Assembly (NCBI RefSeq): GCF_006438915.1
Contig: NZ_RCZE01000009.1
Coordinates: 109,879-173,878 of the forward strand
DNA from: Pseudomonas arsenicoxydans
GTDB taxonomy: Bacteria; Pseudomonadota; Gammaproteobacteria; Pseudomonadales; Pseudomonadaceae
Direction: 5' to 3'
Length of the DNA: 64,000 nucleotides
Shown here: positions 24,200 to 32,696 of the stretch, in pieces
How positions within the stretch are numbered: the stretch's first letter is position 1
How the letters are laid out: every line of letters starts with the position of its first letter
The notes under the pieces: generated by a model
Database searches by the model: none
What the model was told of the DNA's origin: nothing
What the model saw: only the letters and a program-made list of their open reading frames with translations
Position numbers and translations under genes: made by a program

Positions 24200-25093
24200 C
24201 TAGCCCAATTCACGCAGCGCACTGGAAACAAGCGAAAATGCCGGAGAGGGTTGCCGCCGGCTGGGGTAGTACAAATAGTATCCAGCGAACGGGGGGCACC
24301 AGTCTTCCAGAACTCGCATCAGCCTGCCTTCGCGAAGGTGGGGTTCAAATTCCTCCTCAGGCAGGTAAGCAATGCCCAAACCCGACAATGCTGCATCCAC
24401 TATGTGGACAGACGTATTGAACGTGAGCTGCCCGGTTACGCGGACGTTCAACAGCTTGCCGCGCCGCTCAAAGTCCCACACGTAAAGCCCGCCTGATGTC
24501 TGCATGCGCTGGTTGATACAGCTATGTTCCATCAAGTCCCGTGGGTTTTTGGGAACAGTACGAGTAGCAAAGTAAGCTGGCGCGGCAACGGCCGCCATCC
24601 GTAACGGTGGTCCTATGGGCACTGCAATCATGTCTTTGTCGATGGTGTCGCCCAAACGCACACCCGCATCAAAACGATCAGCCACGATGTCTCTGAATCC
24701 GTAATTGACGTCGAACTCGATGTCGATATCCGGGTATTCGCGTAGCAACGGAGTGAGCTTCGGCAGCAGTGTTTTACGCAGCACGTGATCGCCGCATGTG
24801 ATTCGTACAGTGCCGGCTGGCTTGTCGCGCAATTCCGTCAGTACATCCAGCTCCGCTTCGATCTCATCGAAACGATGGCCGATGGCTTGTAGCAGTCGCT
24901 CGCCCGCCAACGTGGGCGAGACGCTGCGCGTGGTACGTGTCAGCAACCTGATCTGGAGGCGCGCTTCCAGTCCGCTGATGGCCTGACTAAGCGCAGATTG
25001 GCTGACACCCAGAAGCGAGGCGGCACGTGTGAAGCTGCCCTCGCGCGCCACGGTCACGAAGGACAGCAGATCATTGAGGTTTCTTCTGACCAT
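24200..25093 (-). CDS. LysR-family regulator, divergent from an MFS exporter
   Basis: 297 aa. N-terminal helix-turn-helix (LNDLLSFVTVAREGSFTRAA, SLLGVSQSALSQAISGLEAR) and effector domain (from about residue 90, PAGTVRITCGDHVLRKTLLP). The late YLYYPSRRQPSPAF is typical of the large LysR subgroup that includes TrpI/YafC-like regulators with MFS or quinone-reductase targets. It diverges from the exporter at 25221 with 127 bases between, containing two direct ATTAGCT repeats near 25121 and 25153, so that gene is its likely target. Confidence 0.88.
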   Translation of the reverse strand: MVRRNLNDLLSFVTVAREGSFTRAASLLGVSQSALSQAISGLEARLQIRLLTRTTRSVSPTLAGERLLQAIGHRFDEIEAELDVLTELRDKPAGTVRITCGDHVLRKTLLPKLTPLLREYPDIDIEFDVNYGFRDIVADRFDAGVRLGDTIDKDMIAVPIGPPLRMAAVAAPAYFATRTVPKNPRDLMEHSCINQRMQTSGGLYVWDFERRGKLLNVRVTGQLTFNTSVHIVDAALSGLGIAYLPEEEFEPHLREGRLMRVLEDWCPPFAGYYLYYPSRRQPSPAFSLVSSALRELG

Positions 25094-25220
25094 ATTGCAA
25101 ACGCCTTCGTGGTCTATTGATTAGCTGTACTTATAGCCCTATTAAGTATTCATTAGCTAGTCGCTGGAAAGTCCTTGCCTCACCCTACCATTCATGAATT
25201 TGAATGAAGGCGAAGCTCCG

Positions 25221-26417
25221 ATGGCCCCTGTGTTCCCAATAGCTGAGACAACTGATCAACCCGCTTACTGGAGCGGGGTCTTTGCAATGACGCTGTGTGT
25301 TTTCGCGCTGATCGCGTCGGAATTCATGCCCGTCAGCCTGTTGACACCGATAGCCATTGATCTTCGCGTCACCGAAGGGCTGGTAGGGCAGGGCATAGCG
25401 ATTTCCGGGGCTTTCGCGGTGCTGACCAGCTTGTCGATTTCGGGGCTGGCTGGAGCCCTCAACCGCAAGACGCTGTTGTTGGCGCTGACCGGTTTGATGG
25501 CTTTGTCCGGTATTGTGGTCGGGATGGCGCCAAACTATCTGACGTACATGGTCGGCCGTGCGCTCATTGGCGTGGTCATCGGTGGTTTTTGGTCCATGTC
25601 CGCGGCAACGGCCATGCGCCTGGTTCCTGCCAAACAGGTGCCCAAGGCCTTGGCCATCTTCAACGGCGGTAACGCGTTGGCGACCGTAATTGCCGCACCG
25701 CTGGGCAGCTATCTGGGTTCGGTCATGGGTTGGCGCGGCGCCTTTTTCTGCCTGGTGCCGGTCGCGGCGATTGCCCTGATTTGGCTATGGTCCAGCCTGC
25801 CGACCATGAAGGCGGATGAGCGCACGCCGGGTTCCGACAATGTCCTCAAACTGTTAAAGCAACGGTCCGTGGCGCTAGGCATGGCCGGATGCGCCGCCTT
25901 CTTCATGGGGCAGTTCGCTCTGTTCACTTATCTGCGGCCGTTCCTCGAAACAGTGACTCAAGTTGACGTTTCCATGCTGTCGCTGATCTTGCTCGTGATT
26001 GGCGTAGCAGGCTTCATCGGCACGCTGATTATCGGAACTTTCCTGCAGCGAGGTCTGTTCCGGACACTCATTTTCATTCCCTTGCTGATGGCCGGGATCG
26101 CCTTGGCACTGATTCCCTTTGGCACCTCGGTCTTTGCCGTTGCGGTGCTGCTTGGTCTTTGGGGGCTCGTGGCGACTGCGGCGCCTGTTGGCTGGTGGAG
26201 TTGGGTTGCGCGAGCCCTACCCAAAAATGCTGAGGCTGGCGGCGGCCTGATGGTGGCGGTGATTCAGTTGGCCATCGCGATGGGTTCTACGGTTGGCGGT
26301 CTGCTGTTCGATAGCAGCGGTTACCAGAGCACTTTCGTGGCGAGCGCAGCCGTACTTTTGCTTGCGGCTTTGCTGACTGTTTTGACATCACGTTCGAAAA
26401 CATCCCGGGTCGCCTGA
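25221..26417 (+). CDS. MFS exporter, DHA1 type (AraJ/NepI-like)
   Basis: Twelve-helix exporter, 398 aa. Early motif VFALIASEFMPVSLLTPIAI is characteristic of DHA1 sugar or nucleoside efflux proteins; GRALIGVVIGGFWSMSAATA is the helix 4-5 signature. I chose ATG 25221 (GAAGG upstream) rather than the ATG at 25194, which has no ribosome site. Controlled presumably by the divergent LysR. A detoxification role is inferred; substrate unknown. Confidence 0.85.
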   Translation: MAPVFPIAETTDQPAYWSGVFAMTLCVFALIASEFMPVSLLTPIAIDLRVTEGLVGQGIAISGAFAVLTSLSISGLAGALNRKTLLLALTGLMALSGIVVGMAPNYLTYMVGRALIGVVIGGFWSMSAATAMRLVPAKQVPKALAIFNGGNALATVIAAPLGSYLGSVMGWRGAFFCLVPVAAIALIWLWSSLPTMKADERTPGSDNVLKLLKQRSVALGMAGCAAFFMGQFALFTYLRPFLETVTQVDVSMLSLILLVIGVAGFIGTLIIGTFLQRGLFRTLIFIPLLMAGIALALIPFGTSVFAVAVLLGLWGLVATAAPVGWWSWVARALPKNAEAGGGLMVAVIQLAIAMGSTVGGLLFDSSGYQSTFVASAAVLLLAALLTVLTSRSKTSRVA

Positions 26418-26532
26418 GCCTCGCACAGAGTAGGGAAGTCATGACCATGATCCGCCTCGGTGCCCCTAGGTTCGCGTGATGTGCAGGTCGTGTTTTCCAA
26501 AGACTAATTTCTGCGCATGAATAGGGTTTCCA

Positions 26533-27561
26533 ATGAAAAAAGTCATTCTTTTACTCACGCTTTTTATCAGTTCACTTTCAGCACTAGGAGCGGATATGTC
26601 TAACGGCGCCGATAATTTTTATACGAGCGAAAAAGTGACCGTGCAAAAAGTCATGTTCAAAAATCAATACCAAATGAACGTGGCCGGGAATCTTTTCACG
26701 CCCAAACATCTGGATCTCAAAGGGAAGAGTCCCGCTATCGTTGTCGGCCATCCAATGGGCGCCGTCAAGGAGCAAAGCGCGAACCTATATGCCACGAAAA
26801 TGGCGGAGCAGGGATTCGTGACGCTGTCCCTGGATCTCTCGTTTTGGGGCGAAAGCGAGGGACGACCTCGCAATGCTGTCTCGCCGGATATCTATGCGGA
26901 GGACTTTAGCGCGGCAGTGGATTTTCTGGGCTCCCAGCCTTACATCGACAAAGAGCGGATTGGGGCCATCGGGATTTGTGGTAGCGGTAGCTTCGTGATC
27001 AGTGCGGCCAAGATCGATCCACGCATGAAAGCCATTGCAACGGTGAGCATGTACGACATGGGCGCAGCCAATCGCAATGGCTTGAAGCATTCGCAGACAC
27101 TTGAGCAACGTAAAGACATCATCGCCCAAGCAGCACAACAACGTTATGTGGAGTTCACTGGCGGTGAAGCCCGCTACACCAGCGGTACGGTGCATAAACT
27201 GGATGAGACTACGCATCCCATTCAGCAGGAGTTTTACGACTTCTACCGCACACCGCGCGGCGAGTACACGCCACCCAGCTCGACGAAGGAACTGACGACG
27301 CACCCAACGCTGGCCAGCAACATCAAGTTCATGAACTTTTACCCATTCAATGACATTGAGACGATTTCACCTCGTCCGATGTTGTTCATAGCGGGCGCAG
27401 ATGCGCACTCAAGAGAGTTCAGCGAAGAGGCTTACAAGCTTGCCGGTCAACCCAAGGAGCTTGTCATCATTCCAGGCGCTGGCCATGTCGACCTCTATGA
27501 CCGTGTCAATCTTATTCCCTTTGACAAGCTGACGACCTTTTTTCAGAGCAACCTTAAGTAA
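26533..27561 (+). CDS. Exported alpha/beta hydrolase with Cys nucleophile (YcjY/DLH-like)
   Basis: 342 aa. A signal peptide (MKKVILLLTLFISSLSALGA) precedes a large alpha/beta hydrolase domain. The nucleophile elbow reads GAIGICGSGSF, so Cys149 takes the place usually held by Ser, as in dienelactone hydrolases. The acid is probably in FIAGADAHS and the His in PGAGHVDLYD. Family members (YcjY-like) include a helical cap, here roughly residues 180-260. It is 115 bases downstream of the MFS exporter. Substrate unknown. Confidence 0.82.
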   Translation: MKKVILLLTLFISSLSALGADMSNGADNFYTSEKVTVQKVMFKNQYQMNVAGNLFTPKHLDLKGKSPAIVVGHPMGAVKEQSANLYATKMAEQGFVTLSLDLSFWGESEGRPRNAVSPDIYAEDFSAAVDFLGSQPYIDKERIGAIGICGSGSFVISAAKIDPRMKAIATVSMYDMGAANRNGLKHSQTLEQRKDIIAQAAQQRYVEFTGGEARYTSGTVHKLDETTHPIQQEFYDFYRTPRGEYTPPSSTKELTTHPTLASNIKFMNFYPFNDIETISPRPMLFIAGADAHSREFSEEAYKLAGQPKELVIIPGAGHVDLYDRVNLIPFDKLTTFFQSNLK

Positions 27562-27743
27562 TCGATTGATCGGATTTACGTTGCAAATGAGCCTCGCGGC
27601 AGTGCTTTACTCAGGTGTCTGAAAAGCTCGGAACGTCGTTTATTCAAGGGGTTTAGTGACGCATGAATGTCCTCTTATGGCTTTGCTTCCTGATCCAAAG
27701 GACAGCAATCGACCCAAACAACCATTTCACACGCTAACAGGGA

Positions 27744-28655
27744 TTATCTGTGTTCAGGTTTTCCCGCTTCTTTAATCCAGGTATCAAGCTCTGTAACCAT
27801 TTTATTGACCTCACTGTCTTCCCGTTCGGAGGGGCGAATAATGGCGTTCCAGGCGATATCCAAGCCGTCATTCAGGGCCGCCCACGCCAGCTCCCCGCGC
27901 TCAAGGCTGGGGGTCACCAAGTCGCGTTGCAGGATGCTGATTCCGTAGCCTGAGCGCACCAACTCAACGATGGCTTCGATCAACTCCACCGTGATCATGC
28001 GGCGCGGCAAGATGCTGGCGGGGGCGAAGAAACGGTCATATTCCCAGCCGCTGGCGCGATCGGTCGAGTACGTCACCAGGTTGTAGGTCTTGAAGTCTTG
28101 CGCGTAGATATTTTTCCTTCCCGCAAGGGGATGATCGGTTGCCATGATCGCAATCAAGTCGTCCCGAAAAAGCGGCAACTTGGCGACACCACTAGGCACC
28201 ATGCCGTCATCGATGATGGACACATCGAGTCTGCCTTGCATCAGGCTCGCGTAAACGTCATTACGGGGCACGGTCACCAGTGTGATTTCAATGTCTGGCC
28301 GGAGACTTGAGTAGTGCTTGATGAATTTTGGAATCCAGCGAAACGGGCCGTAGGAGGTGACGCCCATGCGTACAAACGCCGTGACGCCACCGGCCATGGA
28401 CCGGGCTTCAGATTCGGCTTCATTGAGTATCGCGATGATGTCTTTGGCTGCGCGTTCCAGGCGCGCGCCAGCAGGGCTGAGCCTTAGCTTTCCTCCTGAT
28501 CTTTCCGTGAGGCTTACACCCAGCCGCCGCTCGGCTTCGCGCAGGCGATGACTGACTGCCGAGGGCGTCAGCCATAAACGCTCGGCAACGGCCGTTACCG
28601 AGTCCACCTCCGACAGGGTTTTTAACATCACAAGGTGATCCAGCGTGAGTCTCAT
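27744..28655 (-). CDS. MetR-like LysR regulator of the oxygenase cluster
   Basis: 303 aa. Helix-turn-helix MLKTLSEVDSVTAVAERLWL, TPSAVSHRLREAERRLGVSL, and an effector domain with VRMGVTSYGPFRWIPKFIKH. The pattern resembles MetR more than the general LysR type. It diverges from the 2-oxoglutarate oxygenase gene with 108 bases between, and that gap holds TGAA-N5-TTCA, the MetR recognition pattern. The cluster to its right is its likely regulon. Confidence 0.85.
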   Translation of the reverse strand: MRLTLDHLVMLKTLSEVDSVTAVAERLWLTPSAVSHRLREAERRLGVSLTERSGGKLRLSPAGARLERAAKDIIAILNEAESEARSMAGGVTAFVRMGVTSYGPFRWIPKFIKHYSSLRPDIEITLVTVPRNDVYASLMQGRLDVSIIDDGMVPSGVAKLPLFRDDLIAIMATDHPLAGRKNIYAQDFKTYNLVTYSTDRASGWEYDRFFAPASILPRRMITVELIEAIVELVRSGYGISILQRDLVTPSLERGELAWAALNDGLDIAWNAIIRPSEREDSEVNKMVTELDTWIKEAGKPEHR

Positions 28656-28666
28656 GGCGAGCGACC

Positions 28667-28679
28667 TGAAAATAATTCA
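28667..28679. promoter_or_regulatory. MetR-type box TGAA-N5-TTCA
   Basis: TGAAAATAATTCA, an exact match to the MetR consensus pattern, 11 bases upstream of the regulator gene and 85 bases upstream of the oxygenase. A looser ATAATT/AATTAT dyad surrounds it. Confidence 0.5.
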
Positions 28680-28763
28680 CGAAATTGCGTAAAATTATGA
28701 GCGTGACTTGTTTTTTGTGCCGATGCAATCTGAATCCAGCAGAGCCACTGGAGACCAACAATA

Positions 28764-29600
28764 ATGACTACCCTGCCTTTCACACCTGCACCAACCCTGG
28801 GCGATATCATCGATCTTGAGCGTTACCCCATTACTGACCGCAGCAGTTCCGTTTACCTCGCACTGGTTGCTCAAAGTCAGTCATTGCTGGGAGAGGACGG
28901 CGTTGCGATTTTCCCTGGTTTTGTTCGCGATCCATCGGTTGTCGAGATGGCAGATCAGACACTCGCCCTGCATTCGCGCATGTTTCATTTTCGGGAAAAC
29001 CACACGGTTTACTTCAAACCTCAAGAGGACAGCGTTGATCCGGAACATCCACTACGACGGTTGATGAACACGGCCAAAGACACCGTTGCCTACGCCGATA
29101 TTCCGGCCGAGCATTTGATCAGGCAGATCTACGAGTCGGACGAAGTCCTTGCTTTCATCAAAGATGTATTGGCTCTGGACGCGCTCTATCGCCACGCCGA
29201 TCCGTTAGCTGCCCTTAACTTGCAGGGCTTCACCGCAGGACAGCAGTTGGGATGGCATTTTGATCGTTCCGACTTCAGTGTCACGCTGTCGCTCCAAGCG
29301 GCGAGCGCCGGTGGGGATTTTGAGTATGTGCGCATGCTGCGCAATGAAAATGACGATTGTTACGACGCGGTCAGGCAATTCCTCGATGACCCGAAAACAC
29401 AGCAGATAGAGGTTTTGCCTCAAGTGCCCGGCACTTTGACATTATTCCGCGGCCGCTATTCATTGCACCGGGTGACGCCGGTGGAAGGGGACCGGCTGAG
29501 GCTCAATGCGGTGTTCGCGTACGTCGACCAGCCTGACGTTGAATTCAGTGCTTATGCCCGCCAGTTGTTCTACGGGCGCACCTCCGTAGATCCGGTTTGA
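28764..29600 (+). CDS. 2-oxoglutarate/Fe(II) oxygenase, HalD/ArpA-like
   Basis: 278 aa. The Fe(II) triad is visible as His165-x-Asp167 (GWHFDRSDFSVTLSLQ) and His235 (RYSLHRVTPV), with Arg244 or Arg246 as the 2-oxoglutarate contact and the family ending FAYVDQPDVEFSAYARQLFY. HalD/BesD halogenases of this family replace the Asp with Gly to bind chloride; the Asp here predicts hydroxylation or demethylation, not halogenation. It is divergent from a MetR-like regulator and followed by a betaine-type binding protein and a formaldehyde dehydrogenase, which suggests oxidation of an N-methylated or amino-acid-like substrate. Substrate unknown. Confidence 0.85.
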   Translation: MTTLPFTPAPTLGDIIDLERYPITDRSSSVYLALVAQSQSLLGEDGVAIFPGFVRDPSVVEMADQTLALHSRMFHFRENHTVYFKPQEDSVDPEHPLRRLMNTAKDTVAYADIPAEHLIRQIYESDEVLAFIKDVLALDALYRHADPLAALNLQGFTAGQQLGWHFDRSDFSVTLSLQAASAGGDFEYVRMLRNENDDCYDAVRQFLDDPKTQQIEVLPQVPGTLTLFRGRYSLHRVTPVEGDRLRLNAVFAYVDQPDVEFSAYARQLFYGRTSVDPV

Positions 29601-29754
29601 GTTTCACCAATAACAATAAAAGCAATTGATTCACGCCTTCGCTTCACGTGTATGCGCACGTACGTGTCCATGCTAAATCTGATGGACTCGTTGGTTCCTG
29701 TGTCGCACACAACAGTTCGCTGCCCCCAATAATAATGATTCGGAGCGTCTGATT

Positions 29755-30723
29755 ATGAAAAACAGGAAGAAGTTGCTGGCCTCGTTGTTCACCCTTGGCT
29801 TGCTCGTTGGTAGTGCTTCAAGCCAGGCCTCAGGATGGTGTGAGTCGGGCAAGCCAGTGAAATTTGCCGGCCTGAATTGGGAGAGCGGGATGCTCCTGAC
29901 CGACATCATGATGATCGTGCTCAAGGACGGTTATGGCTGTGCAACGGATCAGTTGGTGGGTAATACCATCATTCTTGAAACCGCTCTGGCCGGCAATGAC
30001 ATCCAGGTGTTTGGCGAAGAATGGATGGAACGCAGCGAGGTCTGGAAAAAGGCCGCGGCAGCCGGAAAGGTTGTCGGGGTGGGGGCGCCGATCATCGGTG
30101 CGACTCAGGGCTGGTATGTACCGCGCTATGTCGTTGAGGGGGACGCTAAACGTAACCGGCCAGCGCAAGCGCCGGACCTCAAGACAGTCGCTGACCTGAG
30201 CAAGTACGCGAGCGTTTTTCACGATGCGGAGGAGCCATCCAAAGGCCGCTTCTACAACTGTCCTGCGGGTTGGATTTGTGAACAGGACAATACCGAGATG
30301 TTGAAAGAGTATGGTCTTGAAAGCACCTACACGAATTTCCGTCCTGGCACGGGTGCCGCATTGGATGCGGCTGTCCTGTCCAGCTATAAGCGCGGTGAAC
30401 CGGTGCTGTTCTACTACTGGTCACCGACGCCGCTGATGGGTCAAATTGACGCGATCAGACTGGAAGAAAAGACGGGAGCCAACAAAGACGTTATTACCAT
30501 GGTCGGACTCTCCAAGGCTTTTCATGAACAGGCGCCTGAGCTGGTAGCGGTTCTGCAGAAGGTCAACATTCCCATCGATCTGTTGAATCAGAACCTGGCG
30601 AGGATGACCCGAGAACGCATCGAATCTCCGAAGCTGGCCAGACTGTTCCTCAAGGAACACCCGGAAATCTGGCACGCCTGGGTAGATGACGCCGCGGCAA
30701 AAAAGATCGAGGCATCGCTCTAA
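29755..30723 (+). CDS. Orphan substrate-binding protein, glycine betaine/choline type (OpuAC)
   Basis: Periplasmic binding protein of the OpuAC family, 322 aa. A signal peptide (MKNRKKLLASLFTLGLLVGS through SQA) precedes the mature start SGWCESGKPVKFAGLNWESG. Family features are the ILETALAGNDIQVFGEEWME segment, GWYVPRYVVEGD, and VLFYYWSPTPLMG near the C-terminal lobe; these tryptophans and tyrosines could form the aromatic box for a quaternary amine. No permease or ATPase gene is nearby. In Pseudomonas such orphan proteins (CaiX, BetX) can deliver to the shared CbcWV transporter; that applies here by inference. Confidence 0.85.
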   Translation: MKNRKKLLASLFTLGLLVGSASSQASGWCESGKPVKFAGLNWESGMLLTDIMMIVLKDGYGCATDQLVGNTIILETALAGNDIQVFGEEWMERSEVWKKAAAAGKVVGVGAPIIGATQGWYVPRYVVEGDAKRNRPAQAPDLKTVADLSKYASVFHDAEEPSKGRFYNCPAGWICEQDNTEMLKEYGLESTYTNFRPGTGAALDAAVLSSYKRGEPVLFYYWSPTPLMGQIDAIRLEEKTGANKDVITMVGLSKAFHEQAPELVAVLQKVNIPIDLLNQNLARMTRERIESPKLARLFLKEHPEIWHAWVDDAAAKKIEASL

Positions 30724-30840
30724 CCTGTCTGAGGGCAAGGATGCCCGCCCTTGGTAGCGTCCCTCTGAACACACTCTCACTGCTGATTTTTACTGCTTCT
30801 ACACAGAGGCGGCTCTTCTTCGCGTCCGGAAATTACGAAC

Positions 30841-31959
30841 ATGATCAAATCACGAGCGGCCGTCGCTTTCGCGGCGAACCAGCCACTGCAAATTGTGGAA
30901 ATCGATGTGGCACCGCCGCAAGCCGGTGAAGTACGGGTGCGCATAATTGCGACAGGTGTCTGTCACACCGATGCGTTTACCTTGTCCGGTGCCGATCCCG
31001 AAGGGATCTTCCCCGTCATTCTTGGCCACGAAGGCGGTGGTGTTGTCGAAGCGGTGGGCGAGGGTGTGACTACCCTGGCGGTAGGCGATCATGTGATCCC
31101 GCTCTACACCCCGGAATGTGGCGACTGCAAATTTTGTAAGTCCGGGAAGACCAACCTCTGCCAGAAAATTCGTGCGACTCAAGGCAAGGGCCTGATGCCG
31201 GATGGCACCAGTCGCTTCTCCTACGAAGGCCAGCCCCTGTTTCACTACATGGGCACCTCGACCTTTTCCGAGTACACGGTGCTGCCGGAAATCTCGCTGG
31301 CCAAAATTCCGAAGGAGGCGCCGCTGGAGCAGGTTTGCCTGCTGGGTTGCGGTGTGACGACCGGCATTGGTGCGGTGCTCAACACGGCAAAAGTGGAGGA
31401 GGGCGCCAGCGTGGCGATCTTCGGTCTTGGCGGCATCGGCCTGGCAGCGATCATCGGCGCGACCATGGCCAAGGCAGGGCGGATCATCGCGATCGACATC
31501 AACCCAGCCAAGTTCGAAGTCGCCAGGCAGCTGGGCGCTACCGACTTCATCAATCCTAAGGATCACGACAAGCCTATTCAGGACGTGATTGTCGAGATGA
31601 CTGAAGGCGGCGTGGACTACTCCTTCGAATGCATTGGCAACGTCAATCTCATGCGTGCAGCCCTGGAGAGCTGTCACAAAGGGTGGGGCGAGTCGGTGAT
31701 TATCGGAGTCGCTGGCGCCGGCCAGGAAATCAGCACCCGACCGTTCCAGCTCGTGACCGGTCGTGTCTGGCGCGGCTCTGCTTTCGGCGGTGTAAAAGGC
31801 CGCAGTGAATTGCCCACGTATGTCGAAAAGGCCCAGACCGGTGAAATCCCGCTCAACACCTTCATCACCCACACCATGGGGCTTGAAGACATTAACAAGG
31901 CCTTCGAGTTGATGCATGAAGGCAAGAGTATTCGCACCGTTATCCATTTCGATCGCTGA
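30841..31959 (+). CDS. frmA: S-(hydroxymethyl)glutathione dehydrogenase (class III alcohol dehydrogenase)
   Basis: Oxidises the glutathione adduct of formaldehyde to S-formylglutathione with NAD; 372 aa. Catalytic zinc ligands lie in ATGVCHTDAFTLSG and GHEGGGVVE, the structural zinc site in ECGDCKFCKSGKTNLC, and the NAD fold in IFGLGGIGLAAIIG. The C-terminal KSIRTVIHFDR fits class III enzymes. Neighbours are the oxygenase and binding protein upstream and a VOC protein 91 bases downstream. A formaldehyde-detoxifying enzyme here supports an oxidative demethylation upstream. An S-formylglutathione hydrolase gene is not present in the window. Confidence 0.93.
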   Translation: MIKSRAAVAFAANQPLQIVEIDVAPPQAGEVRVRIIATGVCHTDAFTLSGADPEGIFPVILGHEGGGVVEAVGEGVTTLAVGDHVIPLYTPECGDCKFCKSGKTNLCQKIRATQGKGLMPDGTSRFSYEGQPLFHYMGTSTFSEYTVLPEISLAKIPKEAPLEQVCLLGCGVTTGIGAVLNTAKVEEGASVAIFGLGGIGLAAIIGATMAKAGRIIAIDINPAKFEVARQLGATDFINPKDHDKPIQDVIVEMTEGGVDYSFECIGNVNLMRAALESCHKGWGESVIIGVAGAGQEISTRPFQLVTGRVWRGSAFGGVKGRSELPTYVEKAQTGEIPLNTFITHTMGLEDINKAFELMHEGKSIRTVIHFDR

Positions 31960-32050
31960 CTAAATCGTCCAGGTGTTGAGCGTTAGACGTCTCGCGCACG
32001 GGCGAACTGCAATGCCCACCCATGTTGTTTTTAAAGAGAGAGCATCAAAA

Positions 32051-32434
32051 ATGAGCATCTTCACTCATGTCACCGTCGGTACCAACGATCTGCAAAAGGC
32101 CCGCAGTTTTTACGACAATGTGCTCGGCGCACTCGGTCAGAAACGCATCGCTGATCTGGAAGATAATGGATCGATCTGGGGTGAGAATGCCCCGTCCTTC
32201 TTCGTGCTGAAACCGGCAAACGGCGCGCCTGCCAGCGTCGGCAACGGTGTCACCGTCAGTTTTGAAGCACCGAATCGCGCCGCAATCGACGCCTTCCACG
32301 CGGCCGCTCTGGCCTGTGGTGGCACCGACGAAGGCGCCCCCGGGCCACGTGGTTGGGCACCTGATGCTTATGCCGCCTATGCCCGGGATCTGGATGGCAA
32401 CAAATTGGCCGCGTACTGTTTCAAGCCTGTCTGA
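32051..32434 (+). CDS. VOC-family protein (glyoxalase/bleomycin-resistance fold)
   Basis: 127 aa, one vicinal-oxygen-chelate domain: MSIFTHVTVGTNDLQKARSF, YDNVLGALG at the first beta-alpha-beta unit and a late YAAYARDLDGNKLAAYCFKP. ATG 32051 has GAGAG upstream; longer readings would run through the intergenic DNA. It follows the formaldehyde dehydrogenase and is probably co-transcribed. Substrate unknown; such genes often accompany class III alcohol dehydrogenases. Confidence 0.85.
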   Translation: MSIFTHVTVGTNDLQKARSFYDNVLGALGQKRIADLEDNGSIWGENAPSFFVLKPANGAPASVGNGVTVSFEAPNRAAIDAFHAAALACGGTDEGAPGPRGWAPDAYAAYARDLDGNKLAAYCFKPV

Positions 32435-32457
32435 GCTTTATTCAAGTTGCGCATTCA

Positions 32458-32486
32458 CTCCCGTGGGGTGGTCAATCCCACGTGAG
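32458..32486. terminator. Possible terminator hairpin after the VOC gene
   Basis: CTCCCGTGGG pairs with CCCACGTGAG with one mismatch and a 9-base loop. The following sequence is G/T-rich rather than a clean T run. Confidence 0.4.
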
Positions 32487-32696
32487 GTTGTGGTGATTGT
32501 TAGAAGTTGCCAGTGACCCTGTTGCAGGACACGTGTACAGACGGCCGGTCGTTAGCTGTTCGCTACGATCGGCCGCTATTAACTGGGGATCCAACCGGTC
32601 GACGCCTAGCGACAATCCGCCATTGCGTCGCCCCACGTGCCCATCACGATTTTGCCCGCTACAATGCGCACCTACCGTGATAACCAGATAAAAAAT

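Noticed and set aside
28764..29600. Amino-acid halogenase (HalD/BesD)
   Set aside because: The chloride-binding Gly is replaced by Asp167, giving a full facial triad, so halogenation is not expected.
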